A stretch of DNA of 64,000 nt from Phycisphaeraceae bacterium (GTDB lineage: Bacteria > Planctomycetota > Phycisphaerae > Phycisphaerales > UBA1924): NCBI GenBank assembly GCA_019636655.1, contig JAHBXB010000001.1:806001-870000 (forward strand), in the 5' to 3' direction. Of the stretch, positions 1-8,845 are shown piece after piece (position 1 is the stretch's first letter; the number at the start of each line of letters is the position of its first letter). The notes under the pieces were generated by a model. The model was not told where the DNA came from. It did not search any database and saw only the letters and a program-made list of their open reading frames with translations. The position numbers and the translations under genes were made by a program.

Positions 1-479
1 TGCTCTACCGCGGCAAGGCCGGCACGTGCGCGCACGAGTTCATCCTGGATTGCCGCCCGTTCGAGAAGTCGGCGGGCATCAAGGTCGACGATATCGCCAA
101 GCGTTTGATGGACTTCGGATTCCACGCCCCGACCATGTCGTTCCCGGTTCCTGGGACGCTCATGATCGAACCGACCGAGTCGGAGCCGAAGGCCGAACTC
201 GACCGGTTCGTCGAGGCGATGGTCGCGATCCGCGAGGAGATCCGTGCCATCGAACAGGGCCGCATGGACCGGGCCGATAACCCGCTGAAGCACGCACCGC
301 ACACCGCCGCGGCGGTAGCGTCGGACACGTGGCCGCACGGGTATTCGCGCGAACAGGGCGCGTTCCCCGCTCCGTGGGTGCGGGAGCACAAGTTCTGGCC
401 GATCGTCGGGCGCATCGACAACCCGTTCGGCGACCGCAACCTGGTCTGCGTGTGCCCGCCGATGAGCGAGTACGCCTGA
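1..479 (+). CDS. gcvP: Glycine dehydrogenase (decarboxylating), C-terminal part
   Basis: The window opens inside this gene; the frame starts at base 3 and about 158 C-terminal residues are present. The P-protein is the PLP enzyme of the glycine cleavage system, which decarboxylates glycine and passes the aminomethyl group to the lipoyl H-protein. The visible part matches the conserved end of the family: an [10 protein letters not shown] stretch, [23 protein letters not shown], then [10 protein letters not shown] and the closing [19 protein letters not shown] block. The PLP lysine lies upstream and is not seen. The product could be full-length GcvP or the GcvPB subunit; this fragment cannot tell. 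No hairpin terminator is obvious right after the stop. Confidence 0.95.
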   Translation, partial: LYRGKAGTCAHEFILDCRPFEKSAGIKVDDIAKRLMDFGFHAPTMSFPVPGTLMIEPTESEPKAELDRFVEAMVAIREEIRAIEQGRMDRADNPLKHAPHTAAAVASDTWPHGYSREQGAFPAPWVREHKFWPIVGRIDNPFGDRNLVCVCPPMSEYA

Positions 480-735
480 GGCAGCGGGTCCGAGAACGTT
501 GACAGGCATCTCATCGAGACATCGCCTTGGTGGGGCGATACGTGAAGCCATTCCGCAGAGTCGGATGGGGCGAGTTGCGCAATCTATCTCCGGGCCAATC
601 CCGTCATCCGGCAGGACTCGGCTCCTCCCGTGGCCGATGGTGATAACGGACCTGGTGTCGTTCCCGCATTGCGGCCGCCCTTGAACCAGGCTTCGCAGCG
701 CCGCCGGGAATCGAGACCCCAACGGAGCACACTTC

Positions 736-1410
736 ATGATTCTGAACCGCGCCACGCTTGCCATCGTTCTGGCCGCCGGGCTCGCCGCGACTGCATCGGC
801 CGCCGAACCCCCGGGCTGCAAGAGCCAGGACCAGACGACGGAGCGTCTGCAGCCGTGCAACTCGATGTTCAGCCGCCTCGTCGGCGAATGGGAAGGCCAG
901 ATCCAGACTCGCAACAGCGACGGGCGCGTGTCGACCTCGATGGCCAGCGTTTCGAACCGCCTCGAGAACAACGACAAGTCACTTGTGTCCTGCTTCGAGG
1001 GCTTCGCCTTCGGTCGCCCGGTCCACGGCGCCTCGGTGATCCGCATGAACCCCGGCGCCCAGGCCGAGCGGTCGTGGTACACCAACCTGACGAACGCGAC
1101 CATGACGATGCCAATGAAGGCCTCGAGCAGCGAGAACTCGATCGCGTTCGCCGGCGAGGGCGTTGATCCCTCCACCGGCAAGACGGTGAGCATCGAGCAG
1201 GTGCTCCGCGTTGTCGATAGCAACAACTACGTCTTCGAGTCGTTCTCGATCGAGAGCAGCGGCGAGAAGGTCATGCTGATGCGCCTCGAGATGAGCCGGC
1301 TGCCCGAGGGCCGCCTCGCCCAGGCTGCCGAAAAGTTCAGCGACGCCAAGCTCCTGGCCAAGGTCCGGCTGAACTCGCCGGCGCAGACCGCCGACGCCAA
1401 CGGTCACTGA
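736..1410 (+). CDS. Secreted DUF1579-like protein
   Basis: A 224-residue protein with a clear signal peptide (residues 1 to about 22, ending ASA-AEP), so it is exported. The mature part begins with a small Cys-containing segment and then a lipocalin-like layout: FSRLVGEWEGQIQTRNSDG near residue 45, followed by alternating beta-strand segments. The phrase LVGEWEGQ and the overall size fit the DUF1579 family, whose function is unknown. A GGAG ribosome site lies about 8 bases before the ATG. The gene stands alone: 256 bases separate it from gcvP and a strong terminator follows. The family call is by pattern only and could be another THAP4/lipocalin-type family. Confidence 0.7.
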   Translation: MILNRATLAIVLAAGLAATASAAEPPGCKSQDQTTERLQPCNSMFSRLVGEWEGQIQTRNSDGRVSTSMASVSNRLENNDKSLVSCFEGFAFGRPVHGASVIRMNPGAQAERSWYTNLTNATMTMPMKASSSENSIAFAGEGVDPSTGKTVSIEQVLRVVDSNNYVFESFSIESSGEKVMLMRLEMSRLPEGRLAQAAEKFSDAKLLAKVRLNSPAQTADANGH

Positions 1411-1446
1411 TAACCGCCTCCACTCACGCGGCTCGTCCCTGCTCTG

Positions 1447-1485
1447 AACGGCGGCGCCGGTCTCGACCGGCGCCGCCGTTTTTCT
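1447..1485 (+). terminator. Intrinsic terminator
   Basis: A perfect 12-base stem (1449-1460 pairing with 1467-1478) with a six-base loop is followed by TTTTT. It follows the DUF1579-like gene and sits between two convergent genes. The T-run is on the + side, so termination should be strongest for the + transcript. Confidence 0.9.
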
Positions 1486-1487
1486 CG

Positions 1488-2633
1488 CTACCCCGGCGGA
1501 GGAAGCGGGCGGAGCCGCTCGGGGTGCCTGCTGCGGGCACGGACGAGATACGCCTCCAGCCAGCCGCGGGCGCGATCGGGGCGGCTCCTCGCGGCGAGAA
1601 TCTGCTCGTGGTCCAGAACGCCGATCCAGTCGATCGCCGAGCGGATCGCGTCCATGGAAATCCGGAGGGCCGTCTGCACGGGCATCCGCTCGGGATTGAT
1701 ATCGATCCCGAAGTGCCCGGTGTAGCCGTGCATCGCGAGCGTGTACAGAGCCGCATCAAGCTGCTCGGGCGACACGCTCCCGACGGGGAGGTCCTGGTCA
1801 TAGTTTCCCAGCGGCTGGCTGTTCCAGTGGCTGTGCGCAAGCCGGCCCTCGGAGAGAGGCCAAGAGAACGCGTAGGCCAAGTCCTCAAATCCCATCAGCA
1901 CGTGACCGACCTCGGGGTTCATGCACACCAGGGCGTGACCATCCCCCAGCAGCCGAGTATTGGGTTCCGCCCTGAGCCTGGACTCGACAAGCCGTCCGAG
2001 CAGAACGCCCTCGGCGGTCGTGCCGAAGAGGATGCGGCCACGCGGTTCGTACGGCTTGGGCTCGAAGGCCACCCGCACGCCCGGCACCTCGTCCATCGCC
2101 TCGGCGAGGCCGTCGATAAACCGATCTCTCGCGGCCACGAAGTCCAGGCCAAACGGGTTCTCGTACCCGTCGATTCCCGGCCAGAGAACGGCGAAGTCAC
2201 ACTCCAGTTCACGGTTCATCCGCAGGGCCGCCTTCGTTCGGTCGATCGCGGCCCGCCTTGGGGCCCCGAGCGGATTCGAGAGGCTGCCGAACTCAAACTG
2301 CTCGTCGTAGAACAGGTTCGGGATCACCGTCAGGATCCGTATCCCGGCCTGACGACTCCACGTCCGCCACACATCGATGTTCTGCTCGTTGATCTCATTG
2401 GGGTAGTGCGCCTCCAGCGCCGAAAGCCCGTCGGCCTTGAGCCCCGCCGCGACTTCGAGCCGCTCCTCCAGCGAGAGTTCCTTCTGATACCTCGCGTGAA
2501 ACCGGCTGGCCATCGGCGAGAAGAACCAGACCCCGGCGGAGAACTTCGGCTCAAGCCGGAACGCCCCGAGATGCGCCAGCAACTGCTCCGCAGTGCGGCG
2601 AGTGCCCTGCGATCGAAGGTCCACCAGCCCCAT
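1488..2633 (-). CDS. xylA: Xylose-isomerase-like sugar isomerase
   Basis: A 381-residue TIM-barrel protein that resembles the short (actinobacterial-type) xylose isomerases, which interconvert D-xylose and D-xylulose in the cytoplasm. The metal and substrate residues are seen in VAFEPKPYEPRG (family FEPKPxEP), CMNPEVGH (family NPExGH), and GNYDQDL (family YDQDL). Two positions depart from the classical enzyme: the TFHDxD region reads EAHYPNEI, and the first metal Asp of HIDLN reads HSHWN. It may therefore belong to a sister subgroup with another sugar substrate. An AGGAG site precedes the ATG. It is 23 bases downstream of the xylulokinase gene and probably cotranscribed, which supports a pentose pathway. 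Confidence 0.75.
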   Translation of the reverse strand: MGLVDLRSQGTRRTAEQLLAHLGAFRLEPKFSAGVWFFSPMASRFHARYQKELSLEERLEVAAGLKADGLSALEAHYPNEINEQNIDVWRTWSRQAGIRILTVIPNLFYDEQFEFGSLSNPLGAPRRAAIDRTKAALRMNRELECDFAVLWPGIDGYENPFGLDFVAARDRFIDGLAEAMDEVPGVRVAFEPKPYEPRGRILFGTTAEGVLLGRLVESRLRAEPNTRLLGDGHALVCMNPEVGHVLMGFEDLAYAFSWPLSEGRLAHSHWNSQPLGNYDQDLPVGSVSPEQLDAALYTLAMHGYTGHFGIDINPERMPVQTALRISMDAIRSAIDWIGVLDHEQILAARSRPDRARGWLEAYLVRARSRHPERLRPLPPPG

Positions 2634-2656
2634 TGCTTATCTCCTGACACCCCGCT

Positions 2657-4201
2657 CTACCGTGGCATCGCGGCGAACGTCTCCCGCAGTGCAGGGTACA
2701 CCCGCCCGTACATCCGCAGATGATCCGCGTAGAACCGGCGTGCCTCCTCATCCGGCTCGCGCACCTCAGTGTCCCGGATGACCTGGGCACAGGCCGCCTC
2801 AATGCTGGGCCACGCACCCACCGCAACCCCGGCAAGCAGCGCCGCACCGAGAGCGGGCCCCTCGGCCGTGGTGGGCATCGCCACTTCGCAGCCATAGATG
2901 TCCGCCTGCATCTGCCGCCAGAACGTCGACTTCGCGCCGCCCCCGCCGAGCAGGACCCGCTCGGATTCAATCCCGAGGCGCCGGAAGATACCGATGATCT
3001 GCGCCATCGTGAGGGTTACCCCCTCGATCAAAGCACGGATCATGGAGCCGCGTGTGTGGCGGGCGGTGAGCCCGACCCACGCTCCCCTCGCCGCGGGATC
3101 GGCGTGCGGGCACCGCTCGCCGGTGAGGTGCGGCAGGAACACAAGGCCCCCACATCCAGCGGGCGCCGCCCCGGCCTCCCTCATGAGGTCATCGAATGGA
3201 ACCCCTGGGGCCAGGACGCTCTGCGCCCAAGAGAGGGCCCCCGCGCCGGAGAGCATGCAGCCCGTAGTGCACCATCCGCCGGGTCGAGCGTCGGTTCCCG
3301 TGGCGGAACACATGGCATGCGTCCGACCGCACGCGGCGGCATCGACCAGATCGGGGCGACACGATTTCGTATGGGCGTACACCACTCCGCTCGTCCCGAG
3401 GGTTGCGAGCAGGACCCCCTCGCGCACGACCCCGGCGCCGAGAGCGCCCATCATGTTGTCACCGGATCCCGCCACGACGGCGGTTCCCTCTGCCAGCCCG
3501 GTCTGCGCCGAAGCCCACCGCGTCACCGTGCCCGCGACTTCGCCCGACTCATGCACCCTCGGAAGGATCGCGGGATCGATCTCCGCCGCGTCGCACACCG
3601 TCGGGCTCCACGCCCGCCTGGAGGGGTCATAGAGCAGCGTTCCGGATGCGTCCCCGACATCGGTCGCCGGCTGGCCCGTGAGCCGCCAGCGGACGAAGTC
3701 CTTGGGCATGAGGACACAGCCGACGCGGCCCCACAGTTCGGGCTCGTGCTCCCGGACCCACATCAGTTTCGGCAACGTGAATCCAGGCAGGGCCGCGTTT
3801 CCTGTCTCGCGGACCAGGCTGGCCCGCCCGCCCACGCGGGATTCGATCTGGGCGCACTGTTTCGCCGTCCGCTGATCGTTCCAGAGCAACGCCGTGCGCA
3901 GGGCGGCCCCCGTCCCCCCGCCCGCAAGGGTCTCACGACCGAGCAGGACCGACCCGTGCATCTGCCCGCTGAGTCCGACTGCCGTGATTTCTCGCGACGA
4001 CCGTCCCGATAGCCTCGCGACAGTTGGAACGAGCGATGCCACCCCCTTCCACCACAGTTCGGGATCCTGCTCGCTCCACCCCTCTCGTGGCCGGGTGACC
4101 GCATACTCGACCGACGATGTAGCGAGAACGCCCCCATGCTCATCGCACAGGATCGCCTTCGCCGCGGATGTTCCGATGTCAACTCCCAGCAGCAGGGCCA
4201 C
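2657..4201 (-). CDS. xylB: Xylulokinase (FGGY kinase)
   Basis: A 514-residue FGGY-family sugar kinase, full length for the family. It phosphorylates xylulose (or a related ketose) with ATP. Seen in the sequence: the N-terminal phosphate loop GVDIGTSAAKA, the substrate region GLSGQMHGSVLL, LLWNDQRT, the central SGDNMMGALGAG, LPHLTGERCPH, and the ATP-domain motif LLGGGGAKSTFWRQMQADI. The QMHG signature is typical of xylulokinases rather than glycerol kinases. The start is GTG. It lies 18 bases after the histidine kinase gene and 23 before the isomerase gene, so a sugar kinase and isomerase are tied to a two-component system in one probable operon. Confidence 0.88.
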   Translation of the reverse strand: MALLLGVDIGTSAAKAILCDEHGGVLATSSVEYAVTRPREGWSEQDPELWWKGVASLVPTVARLSGRSSREITAVGLSGQMHGSVLLGRETLAGGGTGAALRTALLWNDQRTAKQCAQIESRVGGRASLVRETGNAALPGFTLPKLMWVREHEPELWGRVGCVLMPKDFVRWRLTGQPATDVGDASGTLLYDPSRRAWSPTVCDAAEIDPAILPRVHESGEVAGTVTRWASAQTGLAEGTAVVAGSGDNMMGALGAGVVREGVLLATLGTSGVVYAHTKSCRPDLVDAAACGRTHAMCSATGTDARPGGWCTTGCMLSGAGALSWAQSVLAPGVPFDDLMREAGAAPAGCGGLVFLPHLTGERCPHADPAARGAWVGLTARHTRGSMIRALIEGVTLTMAQIIGIFRRLGIESERVLLGGGGAKSTFWRQMQADIYGCEVAMPTTAEGPALGAALLAGVAVGAWPSIEAACAQVIRDTEVREPDEEARRFYADHLRMYGRVYPALRETFAAMPR

Positions 4202-4219
4202 GTGCCGAGTGTAACCCCT

Positions 4220-6484
4220 TCAGGCCCCGGGCTGACGGTCGAGGGGCAGCGTCAGCACGAATCTCGCTCCCGGTGACACTCTCGCATCCAGGCGCAAGTC
4301 ACCTCCCAACTGCCGCGCCAGACCCCTGGACAACGCAAGCCCGAGTCCCAGGCCGGAGGCTCCGGCGTCGCCCGCGCCCTTGCCGCGGAAGAACGGCTCG
4401 AAGACATGGGCGCGATCATCAGCGCGAACCCCCTTCCCGAAGTCACGAACCGCGATTTCAAGGTCTCCTCCGGATTCCCGGACATCAACAGCCACCCGCT
4501 TGGAGTCGCCCTCGTGCTGGCCGTACTTGCACGCGTTGTCGATCAGGTTGAACACGATGCGCTCGACGGTCGCCGGGTCGACGCGAAGCCCGGCGCTCGA
4601 ACCGGCATCAAAGTCGACCGTGAGATCCATGCCGCACTGTGCCGCCCGCTCCGCCGCGCCGGGCCTGATGCGGTCGATCAATTCGCTCGCCGTAATCCAC
4701 TCGCGGCTGACCGGGACAGCCCGGCGTGTAATCCTCGCGTATTCGAGCACGTTCTCGACGATCCGCGCAAGCCGCTGGGCCTCCCGCTTGAGGGTGGCAA
4801 GGTACTCCCGCCGGCTGGCTTCCTCCTTGACCATGCCATCCGACAGCATCTGCGAGTACAGACAGAACGTCGTGAGGGGAGTACGAAGTTCGTGCGTCAC
4901 CGCGGAGACGAACCGACCCCGCCGTTCCGCCAGGCCCATCGACGCCCGAAGCACCATTGTGACCACGCCGATCGCTCCGATCGCGGCGATCCAGGAGAGC
5001 AGCAGGGCGGTCCGAAGTGGGGTCCACGCGGCCGCGCCATTCGGACCGACCACCGGGGCCACCGGTATGAGTTCTGCGGGGATTGAGGCCAGCCGCGACG
5101 CCAACCGTTCGGACTCAGGACTCCCACCCGCCACTTCAAGTGCCGGGCGATCCCGAACCGGCACAAGAACAGCCCCCGGAACAAGGTCAGACGCCTCGGC
5201 AACGAGCCACCGCTGCATCGCCGGCCAGTCGAGCCAGATGCCCTGCACAACCTCGTTCGAGCCCACGCGAACCGGACGCGTCAGGATGAGTTCGTCCTCG
5301 CCGCCAACCCCGCGCAGCCAGTTCGGCCGAAACTCCCCGGTCTGGACCGGCGCGGGTGTATTGGGCTCGGCGCCCGCCAACGCGTCCGCCGCGAACATCG
5401 CCGGGTCCAGGGCCCCAACCTGAGCCTCGGACACAACGATCGCCTGATCCGCTGGGCGGATGGGCCCTGCCTCTTCGTAGGCCCGCTCACGGGCGGGCCC
5501 CATGGATGAAGAATCGGCCCGCGACCGAGCGCCCCGATCGGCATCCGCCTCACCCTTCTCCCGCTTGACGCCGGCGCCTGCTGCTGCGGCGTCGCGGGCG
5601 GCGACATCCTTGTCCGCGAGCCTGCCCATTGCATCACCCTGTTCGGCCGGACTGACAGGCCCAGTTGCTGACGCCGGCGGCATCGACGCGGGCGGCGGCT
5701 CCGTGGCGGGAGCCTTAACCCACTGCTGCGGAACAATGTTGGTGGCCCGATCCGCCGCCTGCTTTCTCGCGGCATACTCGACCTCCGACCGCTGCCCGGC
5801 GCCCCGTTGGAGACTCTCATCGCTCAGCGTCTGCTGCGGAACCGACGCCGCAGCGAGGGAACGCCCGGCCCGCTCGGGGAGGTTCGATCGATCGTCCTCC
5901 CGACCCGGATCGCGTGCCTCCCGTTCGACCATGTCGAATCCAATGCCAGCGGCCGCACGCCCGACTTCCTTTGCAAGCCTGGTCGTCCGGCCGACCGCCA
6001 GCATGCGCGTGAGGGCGTCAAGCTGCCTCGTCTGCTCCACCACCTGTTCGCTCGAGACGTACGCGGCCTCCGCAAGGTCCCTCATGTTGCCCGCCGGAGC
6101 CTGCGGGGACGTCACGCTGCCGTCCGCGTTGACCTGGAAGTTCAGCCGCACGAACCGGCTGCCGGTTGTCAGCAGCGGCGAGGGCACCATGACCTCGCCG
6201 GGGCTCACCTCGTTCCACATCCGCGTGTACGCGCGATCGGCGGGGTAGAACGCCTGGTACTCGAAGTACGGCCTCGCCGCTTCGCGCGCAATAATCGGCG
6301 TAACCGCGGCGTCCATGCGCCAGAGCGTCAGCCGCACCGCCTCCTGCTGCTTGGCGTGCTCCCTGGCCCAGCGCTCCTCACGCTCCAGGCGCAGCGCGTG
6401 CGACGTGATCCACCCGAGCGCGGCCACCACCGCTCCGGCGGCGGCGACGAACACCACGACCGCCCGGCTGACCCTTCCCGTCAT
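4220..6484 (-). CDS. Membrane sensor histidine kinase with long extracytoplasmic region
   Basis: A 754-residue histidine kinase. TM1 covers residues about 8-29 and TM2 about 492-512, leaving roughly 460 residues outside the membrane. The middle of that region (about 165-400) is Ala/Arg/Glu/Pro-rich and looks low-complexity; the parts flanking it look folded. No HAMP domain is evident: TM2 is followed closely by the H-box (AVTHELRTPLT, His531). The catalytic domain has the N-box FNLIDNACKYG (about 645-655), DFGKGV, FEPFFRG and GLGLGLALSRGL. Its start overlaps the regulator stop by one base (TGATG), so the two proteins form a translationally coupled pair. The signal sensed is unknown. Confidence 0.92.
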   Translation of the reverse strand: MTGRVSRAVVVFVAAAGAVVAALGWITSHALRLEREERWAREHAKQQEAVRLTLWRMDAAVTPIIAREAARPYFEYQAFYPADRAYTRMWNEVSPGEVMVPSPLLTTGSRFVRLNFQVNADGSVTSPQAPAGNMRDLAEAAYVSSEQVVEQTRQLDALTRMLAVGRTTRLAKEVGRAAAGIGFDMVEREARDPGREDDRSNLPERAGRSLAAASVPQQTLSDESLQRGAGQRSEVEYAARKQAADRATNIVPQQWVKAPATEPPPASMPPASATGPVSPAEQGDAMGRLADKDVAARDAAAAGAGVKREKGEADADRGARSRADSSSMGPARERAYEEAGPIRPADQAIVVSEAQVGALDPAMFAADALAGAEPNTPAPVQTGEFRPNWLRGVGGEDELILTRPVRVGSNEVVQGIWLDWPAMQRWLVAEASDLVPGAVLVPVRDRPALEVAGGSPESERLASRLASIPAELIPVAPVVGPNGAAAWTPLRTALLLSWIAAIGAIGVVTMVLRASMGLAERRGRFVSAVTHELRTPLTTFCLYSQMLSDGMVKEEASRREYLATLKREAQRLARIVENVLEYARITRRAVPVSREWITASELIDRIRPGAAERAAQCGMDLTVDFDAGSSAGLRVDPATVERIVFNLIDNACKYGQHEGDSKRVAVDVRESGGDLEIAVRDFGKGVRADDRAHVFEPFFRGKGAGDAGASGLGLGLALSRGLARQLGGDLRLDARVSPGARFVLTLPLDRQPGA

Positions 6485-7224
6485 CAGCCCCCCTCCCGGT
6501 GCGCGTCGGCCGTGGGGACCGGGTCCGAAGCGTCACCGGCAAGCATGTACCCCTTGGCCCTGACCGTCGTGATGACCCGGGGCTCCGAGGGATCGTCCTT
6601 CAGCACCTCCCGGATTCTCGCCACCGCCATGTCAATCGTCCGCGTCTGCATCCCGCGCGGATCGAGGCCCCACACCCGCTGCAGCAACTCTTCCCGCGAA
6701 ACCGCCCGTCCACGATTCGCCGCGAGATAGGCCAGAAGCTCCGCCTCACGGGGTGTAAGCGATGCCCTTGTGCCATCCTCCAGGACTGCCTCGCGGCGGT
6801 CAAAGTCGATCGTCCTTCCGGCGATGACGATCCGCGGCTGCGCTGCGGGCCGTCCGGGCGAACGCCGCATCACCGCCTCGATTCTCGCGAGCAGTTCGTT
6901 GACGCCGAAGGGCTTGATCACGTAGTCGTCCGCGCCGAGCCGAAGGCCCTGCACCCGGTCTTCCTCCTCCCCGACCGCCGTGAGAAAGATCACCGGCAGC
7001 GAGGCCCGCGACCTGCGGAGCTCCCGCAGCACCTCGGTCCCGTTCATCTTCGGCATCAGGATGTCGAGGAGGACCAGGTCCAGCTCGCCGGCAAGTGCCG
7101 CCTCGAGCCCGGCGCGTCCGTCCGCCGCCTCCCGGACGGAGTATCCGGAACACGCGAGCGCATCGCACACACCTCGGCGGATCGCCGGGTCATCCTCGAT
7201 CACCAGCACGGTTCCCAGTGACAT
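6484..7224 (-). CDS. OmpR/PhoB-family response regulator
   Basis: A 246-residue regulator. The receiver domain (about 1-120) has the acidic pair EDD at 10-12, phospho-acceptor Asp54 in LVLLDILMPKMNG, Thr/Ala in FLTAVG and Lys in DDYVIKPFG. The C-terminal winged helix (about 145-235) contains LTPREAELLAYLAANRGR and RTIDMAVARIREVL, typical of OmpR/PhoB DNA-binding domains. It should be phosphorylated by the kinase encoded immediately downstream. It lies 18 bases after the DUF4139 gene. Direct repeats of the kind this family binds occur upstream of the operon (11363-11381), so autoregulation is plausible but inferred. Confidence 0.95.
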   Translation of the reverse strand: MSLGTVLVIEDDPAIRRGVCDALACSGYSVREAADGRAGLEAALAGELDLVLLDILMPKMNGTEVLRELRRSRASLPVIFLTAVGEEEDRVQGLRLGADDYVIKPFGVNELLARIEAVMRRSPGRPAAQPRIVIAGRTIDFDRREAVLEDGTRASLTPREAELLAYLAANRGRAVSREELLQRVWGLDPRGMQTRTIDMAVARIREVLKDDPSEPRVITTVRAKGYMLAGDASDPVPTADAHREGG

Positions 7225-7242
7225 CCGCGGCTCCTCCCTTCC

Positions 7243-8802
7243 CTACCAACTGTACTTCACCGTATACGTCACGGTCGCCTCGCCGTCAGGGTCCAGCGTC
7301 ACCGGGAAGTACACCGTCCGCGAATCCGCCTTCTCGTACTCGCTCGAGTGCTTGATGATCGCCCAGTTCGCCCACCGGTACATGTTCTCCTTGATGATCA
7401 CGCGCACAGGCTCGGCCTTGTGGTTGCGGACCTTGACCTCAACAGTCTCTTCGATCCAGCGCCGCTTGGAATCGACCTTGAAGTCCACCTGACGCCGCTC
7501 CCCGACGACGTCGAACGCCGAACCCAGCTTGATCAGAACGCTCTCGTCCTTGGCGGTGTGGTCGATGACATTCTCCCCGATGAACTCCATCGATCCGTCA
7601 GCAGGATCGACCTTGTTGACGCGGATGCGCCCGCTCGGCAGCGGCATGCCCATCCGGCTCTCCTTGGAGTTCTTGAAGCGCAGGTAGATGTCGACCTTGC
7701 TGTTGGATTGTGTGCCGAAGTTCCGGTCGACCACCGGATCGGGATGGACCCCGTAATACCCGTCACCGAGCCCGTAGTACACCAGCACCTTCTCGCACGG
7801 GACCCCGTGAACCGGATCGAACAGTTCGATCTGCTTGGTCGCGTTGTCGGGAATCGTCGCCGCCCTGCCGAGCGTGTACAGGTGGTACTCGAAGAACGAC
7901 TTCTCCGCAAAGCCGGCCGATTCGGCCGCAGACGGTGCGGCCACCATGGCGGCCATTCGGCCCCTTCGCTGCGGCGCCCGCTGCACGTCGCCGGCAACCA
8001 GCTTGAGCGTTGCATCCGTGTACGAAGCGCCGGACTTGTTCAGGATGCTGACCCACGCTGAAACATCCAGCGTCCCCGAGTTGGCGTCCTTCCCCTCCGC
8101 GAACACGAGGTTGTAGTCCGCCCACCACGTGATCCCCGAGGTCTGGTAGGTCACCCGCACCGGTGTCGGGCCCCCGGCGTCGCTGGCCACGTCCCAGACA
8201 AGTGTCGGCCGCGTGATGAGCCCATCCGGCAACGCGGGGAACCGGATGTTGCTGTACCCATTCACCACCTGGATCGTGCCGTCGTCGGACCTGAGCACGA
8301 GGTTCCCATAGGCCGAGAGCAGGGTCCCCGCAAGCGTGACCACCTTGTCACCCTGCACCTGATCAACGCTGATCGGCCGATCGATGAACTTGCGGAGCAG
8401 GACCTCGTTGCTCACGAGGTCGAACTGGTAACTCTGCTCCAGGATCGTGGCGCTGCCGTTGCGTGCCGTGAAGGAGACCGTGGTCGGCTCGATCAGCGAC
8501 GCGACATCCGTGTACCGAACGGTGCTGCGACCGCGGGCCAGGTCAAACGTTCGGTCCTCCCGCACCAGCGCGTACCCCGGAATCTCCTCCCAGGGATACC
8601 CCCGCGAGTAGCCGCCTTCCATGGGAACCGGGCGGTACAACTCGGCGGGTATCGCCCCCGGGGTTGCCGACGAATAGATCGTCACCGCCGTCGAGCCCGC
8701 GGCCCCGGCTATGCCCGCCGCGGCGGGCTGGCCGACACGTTCCGGCTGGAGTGCCAGCCCCGCCACCGCCGCCATCACCCATGCTGCAAACGCCATAGTC
8801 AC
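7243..8802 (-). CDS. DUF4139 domain secreted protein
   Basis: A 519-residue protein with an N-terminal signal peptide or anchor (residues 1-20). The C-terminal half fits DUF4139: the KVDIYLRFKNSKE, MPLPSGRIRV and GSAFDVVGER segments and the final VTLDPDGEATVTYTVKYSW. The family is mostly beta, often exported, and of unknown biochemical function. The N-terminal half is beta-rich and includes a PTPVRVTYQTSGITWWADYN stretch typical of these proteins. It sits 43 bases after the VIT-VWA gene and 18 before the response regulator, so it is likely expressed with both. It may act with the VIT-VWA protein at the cell surface (inference from context). Confidence 0.82.
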   Translation of the reverse strand: MTMAFAAWVMAAVAGLALQPERVGQPAAAGIAGAAGSTAVTIYSSATPGAIPAELYRPVPMEGGYSRGYPWEEIPGYALVREDRTFDLARGRSTVRYTDVASLIEPTTVSFTARNGSATILEQSYQFDLVSNEVLLRKFIDRPISVDQVQGDKVVTLAGTLLSAYGNLVLRSDDGTIQVVNGYSNIRFPALPDGLITRPTLVWDVASDAGGPTPVRVTYQTSGITWWADYNLVFAEGKDANSGTLDVSAWVSILNKSGASYTDATLKLVAGDVQRAPQRRGRMAAMVAAPSAAESAGFAEKSFFEYHLYTLGRAATIPDNATKQIELFDPVHGVPCEKVLVYYGLGDGYYGVHPDPVVDRNFGTQSNSKVDIYLRFKNSKESRMGMPLPSGRIRVNKVDPADGSMEFIGENVIDHTAKDESVLIKLGSAFDVVGERRQVDFKVDSKRRWIEETVEVKVRNHKAEPVRVIIKENMYRWANWAIIKHSSEYEKADSRTVYFPVTLDPDGEATVTYTVKYSW

Positions 8803-8845
8803 TCCTTGCTCGCCGCGCGTCCATGGTACAACGCCGATGACAGCG

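Noticed and set aside
499-527. Promoter after gcvP (TTGACA at 499-504)
   Set aside because: The -35 is perfect but the sequence 17 bases on (TCGCCT) does not fit a -10, and no suitable gene starts nearby.
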